DNA of 64,000 nt from Procambarus clarkii (taxonomy: Eukaryota; Arthropoda; Malacostraca; Decapoda; Cambaridae): positions 40,008,730 through 40,072,729 of the forward strand of contig NC_091160.1 in NCBI RefSeq assembly GCF_040958095.1, written 5' to 3'. Below the pieces are notes generated by a model. That model was not told the DNA's origin. It saw only the letters and a list, made by a program, of their open reading frames with translations, and made no database searches. How positions within the stretch are numbered: the first letter of the stretch is position 1; every line of letters begins with the position of its first letter. Shown one piece after another: positions 56,340-64,000 of this stretch. Made by a program: the position numbers and the translations under genes.

Positions 56340-56695
56340 TTATTTCATTGCCAAATCTGCTTGGAAGCCCATGTGTATCGAACTTATCTAGAAGCTCATG
56401 CGCACCTGGCCTGTTTTCAAGCCCATATACACATTGACCTATCTGGTACCTCATGTTCAGTTGGATTGCCTGGGAGTCATGTATACCTGACGCGTGGAAG
56501 CCCATATGCCCATGGCTTACCTGGAATCTCATGTGCACCTGGCCTGCCTGGAAGCCCATGTACACCTGGCCTGTCAGGAAGCCCATGTACACCTGGCCTG
56601 CCTGGAACCCCATGTACACCTGGCTTTCCTGGAAGCCCATGTACACCTGGCTTTCCTGGAAGCCCATGTGTACCTGGCCTGTCTGATTATGCCTC
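56340..56695. repeat. 27-bp minisatellite, about 12 copies
   Basis: Unit type GGAAGCCCATGTACACCTGG plus CCTGCCT. It keeps 9-residue repeats open on both strands, one plus frame reading collagen-like GSPCTPGLP. The right half is homogeneous and the left half degenerate. A lone unit sits at 57,130. No start, splice or protein context supports coding. Confidence 0.9.
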
Positions 56696-57782
56696 TACCT
56701 GCTCATCTGCTTCCTGGCATGACCTGCCTGGAAATATATAATTATCAAAAGAAAATCATTAAACCCAAAAAGCTATATAGCACTGCATTACAGAACATTC
56801 AAGTGTTCCTATGAAACATTATGATGCCAATACAAATGCAAAAAGGTGCAAGATGAGTGATGTCAAACTAATCACATTCACTGAGGATTTTAGCGTGGGA
56901 CAGACAGCTCGAAGGAACACTGTAGAAAGCCATATTTTTTTAAAATCTGCACATTCTGCAAGGTGTGTGACTATTAGTGGAACAGGGCAGTTGTGAAAGC
57001 AGCAGGTCTCTGTTCCATTAAAGTGTCCGCAAGTTCATGTGGGGCCAATACATAACCTAGCCAGACATTTATTACGTCCTGTTTTGGTAAGAGGAGGAAA
57101 GTCATGGGGATAGGAGACTTTTCAGGCTCACCTGGAAGCCCACGTACACTTTGTCTACTAGTAGTCTCAACAACCCATTTTCATTTTATATACTAAATAC
57201 TCCTTTGAATGGGTACATACCTAGTATGAGTGCTTAATTTTTGTGATTTACTGATCGACTAATTAAATAACCAAGCACAGTATGTGGCACCATATGACTG
57301 AAATTATTGATAGTGATTTGATCATTCAAGCTGACACATTAATGTCAACTGTGGCCTAGGCCTATGTAGTATGTAGGTAGTTGTAGTATGACATTCAGTA
57401 GAATGTATGATCCATTTTCAGCAATAGCTAAAAAAAAAAATGCTAAAATAATTAACCGTAATAACCAATTAAATTTTTTCACTTAACTCGAGTTGAAAAT
57501 GAAGACAATTTATTTGTTTAGTTTTGATGTTCAGTAGATGTGCTGCTTTAAGTTGGGAATACAGTGCGACCGAGACAACGACACAGTAACCAATACTAAA
57601 ACTGTGTCGCTATGGTTCTATTTCAGGCAAAAGAAAAGTTAGGTGATGATGTGTGATATTTTTACAATGGTTTGTTCTCCTGCAAATAATGCACAACACT
57701 TAAAATGCCACTGTGGGAAGGTGAAAACAAATCAAACACCTGTATTTTAGCCAAGGTATTTACCCAACACAATTAGACCGTA

Positions 57783-57965
57783 GCATGTACTACCCTCAGT
57801 ACTTGAATCATGTACTATCCTTGAACCGTATACTACCCTCAGTACTTGAATCATGTACTACCCTCGGTACTTAAACCATGTACTACCCTCCGTACTTGAA
57901 CCCTGTACTACCCTCAGTACTTGAACCATGACATCTACAATACTAGTCCGGGTACTTGAACTATG
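57783..57965. repeat. 25-bp minisatellite, about 6 copies
   Basis: Unit CATGTACTACCCTCAGTACT plus TGAAT or TGAAC. GTAC ... GTAC gives each unit weak internal dyad symmetry. Confidence 0.9.
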
Positions 57966-60900
57966 CCATGTACCACCAAAGATACAACCATAAAGTACAG
58001 GACAAGAAAAAATTATTAATGGGTAACTTCCAACCCCAATCATAAGAAAGATATCCTTCAAGCAAACTATACATAGACATCTAATAGTTATTAATCTTTT
58101 CCACAGACTTTTCATAACAACGTGTGTTTTAAAGAATTGGGTGTAATCAAATACATAATAGATTTATATTACTCATATACAGGCATGTTCTTAATCATTT
58201 GTATATACCCACATATCCACACCACAACACATCATATCCATTCAGTACTTGCAAACAAACTAAAAAGTTTTACCTAATGTTTTCTGCATTTTGACTGTCA
58301 ACTCGTCTCTTAACTAATCCATCCTATTCCATTGGACAATGGAATTGTCCAATCCATACAAAATGAAATGTATTAGTAAAAATTAAAGAACGGTAATATT
58401 GATACTTCATGTATCAGCTGTGACAGGTTATTTGGGTTCTTGGATTCAAACGTTTCTGGTTAGGAAAAAAAAAAGTTGAATTTTTTTATGGGGGTGGCAA
58501 ATTAAGAGAACAAGAAGCTTTGTCATCTAATTTATACTCTTTATTATATCTCTCCTATCTATATGCAGTGAAGTTACTGTAGTATCTACTATGAAGGTAC
58601 TGTACTGTTGAAATTCGGAATTATATTTTATAGTCATACTCGCACGTCACTTCTCATTCAATACACACACACACACATTTTAAATCACATTTTTTCTTTG
58701 AAGCAACTGTTCAATTCTTTTTTTTTTAATTGTCTCATATGATGAATAATACTTTGCAACTATGAAACATATTGTCACAAATCCTATTTTTTGGTTACAC
58801 TTTATTTCAGTACTGTATTACTTCCTTGCTTTTGCTGCCATCTTACTTCACTTTCCACTTTTATGTTTCCTTAAATATCCAACCAAATGAGAACGATGCA
58901 CCCTCCTGACTTACATTCTGTGACTGTGTGAGACAGTGGCTCCACACCCACCAATGGCTCCACACCCAACAAAGGGTCAACATACACACACTTCCAGTCT
59001 CTGTACTTGGAGTCCACACATTGTACTCTTATTGGGGGACTGCCCTAGAAACACAAACCGTAACTGTCTCTATTTTCCGCTTGTTACAACTTGTAATAAA
59101 GTTGTTACATCTTGGCTTAACATGTTTGTGACGTATTAGAATGTTGTTACAACTTGCTATATTGGTTGTTATAACTGATTAGGAGGTGTTAAAACTTGTT
59201 CGAACGTTGTACCAACGTCGTAGTTTCGGTGTGTGTTTGGTGGGTGTAACCTAAAAAAAACCATGATTAACAATTACAATGTTTACTCTACTCTTCACCA
59301 CTACAGTATTTACGGTTCACCAAATCAATATTATCATAATTTGTACTAAAATCCCTTCAAATTTTATATATACTGTACCAGCTTTGACCCATCCATGTAT
59401 ACAATAACGCCTGTAGATGTCTTTATAAATACTTTACATACTGCAGCATTTACAATTTTTATAGATTCTTTTGGTAATGGTTTGTGCATTCTTGTATGGA
59501 TAATCCAAGATATTTTTTATTCCATTCCTTTAAGCTGCTTTTCACTTACCTAAATTTTAATTAATACAGTATCAAGAAACTTTCTTAAATTTGTCAAATG
59601 AAGATCTGATCTTTCAAGTAATGAAAATCTAAACATTTTCCTTTTGCTAGGTATTTCTGACATAATTTGCCCATTTATGAACTAAATATCTGACAAATTG
59701 ACTTAAAAGCTTAACAATAAAAATGCCCATAAGAGAAAACTAGCGACTACATTTGTGAAGCACAGTGTGCACTGCACACCTGACAAGAACTGACCACACT
59801 AGTAACGGTCTGAGTAAGTTGCAGGATCATCTTTGAGTGTTTTAAATCAATACAAAAATATAGAGGGATGGTGGGAGGAGGTATGCAGTGGAGGATGTAA
59901 AATGCTTAATGTCACTACAAGGGAGCCCTGAGAATGCCTCCATAATGTGACTGACCAGCTGAAGACTGCACAGTAAACAATGTTCACTGCACACTTTAGT
60001 AGATACGACGTATCATAGTAGATACGACAAAATATATACTGTATAGATTACTGTTTACTCTTCCCTAGTGCACTCGTCTCACTCCTTTTTCCAGTTCTTG
60101 GTGTTCAACTTTCTAACCAACCAAGTTACATCAAGGCAATATATTGCAACCATAAATATCTCCAGTACTATAGTATTTTAGGAACAGGCTCTTTCAGCTC
60201 TCTTCCTCTCCAGATAAATCTTTTCATCATCAAAGCTTAGAGCACTCTCTATGTCCACTGAGTTCTTCCATCAAAATTCACAACACTCTTTAAGTGTACC
60301 TTCCATTTCTCATTATTATAAACTCACATATCATAACCAATCAGATGTACATCTGTTAATCTCGGCTGCATATTTTCTTTAATCACAACATTGAAAAACC
60401 CATCGAAGAACATCTATAATTCTATCATACTTCTCAATTCTCAATCATTTTTAAGAATGACTAATGCCAATCAAATATACAAAACATCAAAACAAATTTT
60501 GCTATTCTGGTTAACTGCAATATGAACATAAATAAGCTAGAGCATTCTCTTCCAGGGTTATACTGTACATTAAACTCCAACAATTCTAAGCAAGCCAACA
60601 GTTTACTTATATGTACATCTTGTTATGCTGAGGAGAATACGAGTTTGTATGAGTACGGAGATGAAGCTTGTTCATATGTAGGCAAAATATTATGCATACA
60701 GTAAATAATCAGTTAAACATTATCTTATTTAGAATCATTTAACTAACTCCCCAGCCCTGCCTTTCCTCCACCTCAAAACATGCAACCCATCAACTTACAT
60801 AATGTAATGAGGTAATACGTGATGAGGATAATTCTATATATACTATAAAAAGCAGTCTCTTGCCCCAGCACTTCTGACAGCCAACCTTTCAATTCATTCT

Positions 60901-61025
60901 GGCTTCCATATTTTTCTCATCTTACACACCTAGACTTACTAGAGAAAGTAAAAAAATACACATGTGAAATTATAAACTAATGAGAATCTAGGTAAATGAA
61001 TGAAATGTTAAAGTCAAGGTGTGAA
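57966..61025. other. Intergenic 3' of DCTPP1
   Basis: AT-rich. At 59,080-59,225 a decayed repeat of GTTGTTACAACTTG-like words occurs. No exon or element recognised. Confidence 0.5.
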
Positions 61026-61304
61026 TTATTCACTGCCATCCCCCTCCTCCCTCTCTCGCTGTATGTCTCCAACATCACTCGTCTCTGGCTTGTTATCAGG
61101 ATAAACATTGTATTTGTCACTTCTTCCCGACACCCGCTGGACTGGGTACTTCACAGCATTTTTCTTCATTTTGTCTTTGACAGCTGCAGGTAGGTCAATG
61201 TGGCACTGTTCAGCGAGGTCCACTAAGTAGATCAACACGTCACTCAATTCCTCTCCAACTCGCACTTTCTCTTGCGCCGTGAAATCTGGCAGGCCTCTCG
61301 TTAC
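61026..61304 (-). CDS. DCTPP1: DCTPP1 last exon
   Basis: The acceptor CTGATATTTAG ends at 61,305. Phase 0. 92 codons to the stop at 61,026. Carries the EXXD half of the metal site. Confidence 0.93.
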   Translation of the reverse strand, partial: VTRGLPDFTAQEKVRVGEELSDVLIYLVDLAEQCHIDLPAAVKDKMKKNAVKYPVQRVSGRSDKYNVYPDNKPETSDVGDIQREREEGDGSE

Positions 61305-63374
61305 CTAAATATCAGAGCATAAGATGACTACAATGTACCTTATAAAGCACAATTTTTATCTTCTAAATTATTATTATCTGTAGTCTTGAAGTTGACAATA
61401 ATACTTAAGTTACATGATGAGCACCTTTCTGAGCAAATCTGCTGCTCCCTAAATTAAGACTAACTGTGTATAAAAGACCAGGTAATGTAGATAGGCAGGA
61501 TGACATATTGTCGCAACCGCAACCATAAGAAACCTTTCAAACAGTTCCTGAAGGGTCATTAAGGTCCTTGGGAATCACTGAAGCATAATCGACACAACCC
61601 TGAATGACCGGCATCGATTCAAACGTAAAACTCAAAGTCTTACAGAACCTACACCCTTTGTTTGAATACTTACACCGACTGCCACCAGCAAGCAGCATCA
61701 TACACTCCTCCATCCAAAAATGATATGTAAATTTGTTACAGAAACATTATGCACAATGGTGTAGATTCACAAGCTTGATAATATATATTTTTTTCAACTC
61801 TTCTGTAAAATTTGTTTCTCCTAGTTATTGACTCGTGTTCTTTAAACAAAGTACAGCTTGTAGCGAGTAAACCTATACTCGCCCCATTATCTCATCATTT
61901 TAATGGCATAACTAATTACACAAGCTATAATCCTATCCCTATTTACAGGTAACGGTTTTTCCACCCTCCTATCTTACTGTGAGGTGTAGTAACCGTATAT
62001 AAGCCAGCGATTTGAGAATAGCAAACAAGTACAATCTCCAGTCAAGAATGTAGTGCTCGGCGTGGGCAGTTCTAATCGACCCAAGACGCTACAGCATTGA
62101 CACAGAGCAGACAGCAGACTACGACCGCATCCAGCTACAACGCTCTCGCTTCCCGAGTTCAGACACTCGCAATTCCCAATCGAGCTGCCACGCTCTCCTG
62201 CATAGAGCTCCACGACTCCGGCCTCACTCAGCTCTCTGCTCTGCTCCAGGCTTCGTCTCAATGTCTACGACACTGCTGTATCCAGGACTACTAAATAAAT
62301 ATGAAATTCACTAAACACTGTGTATCTAATCAACCCAACAACGTAACATAACTGAACGTTACAAGCTTATTACAGGCTACTTGCAGGTGACAGCCAGTGT
62401 GTACATGTATTTATTTACATTTTTATGGGCCATGATACTACAGAAATATACTCTGAATAATGGCTTTTTGGTTGTATTTTCTCTAAAAGTAAATTACGCT
62501 TATTAATATAGCAACTTTTCTGTATTTTGATGACATTCTATGGTTTAGAAACACAGTCAGCCTGGTATTGAATAGGTAGGGGCATTTTGTTTCTATTATA
62601 GAATAGGTCATATGAATATTTTATTAAGAAACTGTAATAGCAGGTATGAAATTACCATGAATTTTTATTAAACAATAATAAAACTAGAAAACAAATATTT
62701 GTTTTTGAGCCCTAACTCTATATTTGACAGGAACTTGGTATCACACATAAAAGAGGTAAGGGAATGCTGTTGAATATCACAGTACAGTATATGGCCATGT
62801 TCTTCAATATATAGTGCAGTTATTTTTCTTCTAGGATAAAAAAATCACAGCCAAAGTGTGAGTAGCAATATACATTGCAGTATACACAACATGCAAAAGA
62901 ATCATAACTTCCCTCCTGTTAGTGGTAGAGTACTATATAAATGGAATTTAGTCCACCATAAATACTAGTAGCAACACATTTAAACAGTTCAATGTTTATG
63001 TAAAGCACTGATAAATCACAAGAGTTCCAGTGCCAGGCCACGACTTAGACCTCATAAAATCAATAATAACTCTCTAACTCCTTACTCAAATATCACAAAT
63101 TATTGTACAGTATAAGATTAATTTCCTTATATTTATAATAAAATTTCAGATTGCTAGAATAAGAAAATAGAGAGCACTTATAAAGCGTAAAAGCATAAGG
63201 CATGAAGCGCGTCTTACCTCACCCCGCCACTGGAAGAGCTCAGACAGCTCCCCGACTTCCCCTACAAGCGCCAGCAGAACATTACGTGGAGGATGGAACT
63301 GTGACCAATTACGCTCCTCACAAAACTTATGTTGGTCAGAACGAATGTCTTCCAAGCTGAGATCAGATGAGAAT
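61026..63374 (-). CDS. DCTPP1: dCTP pyrophosphatase 1-like, 3' two exons (5' end not located)
   Basis: All-alpha MazG-type NTP pyrophosphatase that hydrolyses dCTP and modified dCTPs to the monophosphate, cleaning the nucleotide pool. The visible part is about 144 residues. Exon 63,374-63,218 encodes FSSDLSLEDIRSDQHKF, NWSQFHPPRNVLLALVGEVG and ELSELFQWRGE. Exon 61,304-61,026 encodes VTRGLPDFTAQEKVRVGEEL, SDVLIYLVDLAEQCHIDLP, KYPVQRVSGRSDKYN and an acidic tail. The Mg-binding signature GEVGELSE (EXXE) and EELSD (EXXD) is complete. Length fits DCTPP1 (about 170 aa) with a short missing first exon that supplies two bases before Arg-Phe-Ser. Confidence 0.93.
61859..62363 (+). mobile_element. Fossil solo LTR of a retrovirus-like (LTR) element
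   Basis: 505 bp beginning TGTAGCGAG and ending GTTACA, flanked by the 4-bp duplication AGCT at 61,855-61,858 and 62,364-62,367. A TATA-like TATATAAG at 61,996 and an AATAAA at 62,294 stand about 300 bp apart, as in the U3-R part of an LTR. No internal coding region is present. Family not assigned; a 4-bp duplication fits Gypsy or BEL kin. The termini and duplication are still perfect, so it is probably fairly young. It lies in the DCTPP1 intron. Confidence 0.65.
62368..63217. other. DCTPP1 intron, remaining part
   Basis: AT-rich; nothing recognised. Confidence 0.5.
63218..63374 (-). CDS. DCTPP1: DCTPP1 internal exon
   Basis: The acceptor TTTTTCTCTAG ends at 63,375 and the donor GTAAGA starts at 63,217. 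Enters with one base completing a codon and leaves in phase 0. Carries the EXXE half of the metal site. Confidence 0.93.
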
Positions 63375-64000
63375 CTAGAGAAAAATATATTGCATGAAAA
63401 AAGGAAATATTTTACACAATAAAGCATTCACAAGTGAAATTAACTCGGAATGAACAAATGAACATTACATGACAAAATTTAGAAAAAATTATAAACATAT
63501 GCAGCATCATTCAGCACCTTATTCCCCATACACATTATGGTGTTCATTTTTAGAGTTACTGTACCAGAATTCCTAGTTAAAAATCACTGAAAATGTTGCA
63601 GTTGAAGTGAGAAATTTGTTAAAAAGAAAGAAATTGGTACTTGAAGAGCATCATTTCCTTCAGTGTTTGTCTACATCTGTGCTGGAAACATACACATTAT
63701 ACAGAATTGTTCTACTGCACTATGAATCTCTGAAGGTTCACCTGAACTCATTATCCAGGCTGTTGGAGGCCGTTCCATTTACTGCACTGTGCGTCATACT
63801 TGGTGTGAGAGTGAGGCTTCTACAATGAATAGCAATCTGAAATTAAACAAAATATCCGTAAGTGTTTGCAATACTGCAACAACACAAAATGTTAATTTAA
63901 CATTGTACAAAGAGCCCCACAAACAATTTTCCGCAAAAGTCCCAACAAATGGATAGAGATTCATCGACAGGTTCATTGGCACAGGTTTCCATTATTAAAA
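63375..64000. other. DCTPP1 upstream intron or 5' region
   Basis: No convincing first exon. A minus-strand ATG at 63,992 begins METCANEPVDESLSICW, but no good donor in the required phase was seen. Confidence 0.35.

Noticed and set aside
56260-56814. Collagen-like gene
   Set aside because: Gly-X-X pattern comes from the 27-bp tandem repeat; the opposite strand is equally open and no signal peptide, exons or telopeptides are seen.

Overview
This 64 kb window is nuclear DNA of an animal: introns with GT/GC-AG borders, metazoan gene families and heavy loads of LINEs, Penelope-like elements, tRNA-derived SINEs and minisatellites. I recognise several of the interspersed repeats from memory as ones common in decapod crustaceans, so a crayfish-like decapod is my best guess. 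This is inference; no ribosomal or mitochondrial marker is present.

Four host genes can be rebuilt from exon, phase and motif evidence. (1) 411-13,931, minus strand: a multi-C2H2 zinc-finger gene in six exons within the window, running off the left edge; two of its fingers are completed only across splice junctions. (2) 24,159-29,914, plus strand: aminopeptidase O (AOPEP-like M1 metallopeptidase) in two coding exons. The HEXXH zinc site is cut by the intron, and an in-frame 30-bp minisatellite lies near the N-terminus. (3) 36,052-51,8xx, minus strand: an Aurora kinase, closest to Aurora B, with six coding exons (324 aa) and a GC-rich candidate promoter. (4) 61,026-63,374, minus strand: the last two exons of dCTP pyrophosphatase (DCTPP1-like, MazG fold). 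AOPEP and Aurora converge on each other across 30-36 kb.

Between and inside these genes: 2.4-8.4 kb holds intronic minisatellites, including a 2.2-kb purine-rich 26-bp array. 9.2-10.8 kb has LINE remnants. 11.5-12.1 kb is a SINE with another SINE inside it. 15.2-18.9 kb is a pile of Penelope-like and LINE fragments with fold-back hairpins. 18.85-23.4 kb is a minus-strand LINE split precisely by a younger plus-strand LINE, which itself carries a small SINE-like insertion. 32-33.2 kb has an RNase H-bearing LINE fragment. 38.4-39.3 kb has a roughly 180-bp tandem repeat. 46.0-47.3 kb holds two Tigger/pogo-like MITEs. 50.2-51.3 kb is a SINE cluster with a second nested insertion. 52.3-53.1 kb is a minus-strand LINE fragment. 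55-58 kb has a hairpin and two minisatellites. A fossil solo LTR sits in the DCTPP1 intron at 61.86-62.36 kb.

The host genes do not form a pathway. The only functional theme is that Aurora (mitosis) and DCTPP1 (nucleotide pool cleaning) are both proliferation-linked. No new multi-gene system was found. The most interesting material is the transposon stratigraphy (several insertions datable by target duplications), a headless SINE-tail unit that seems to move by itself, and coding or regulatory repeats in host genes.
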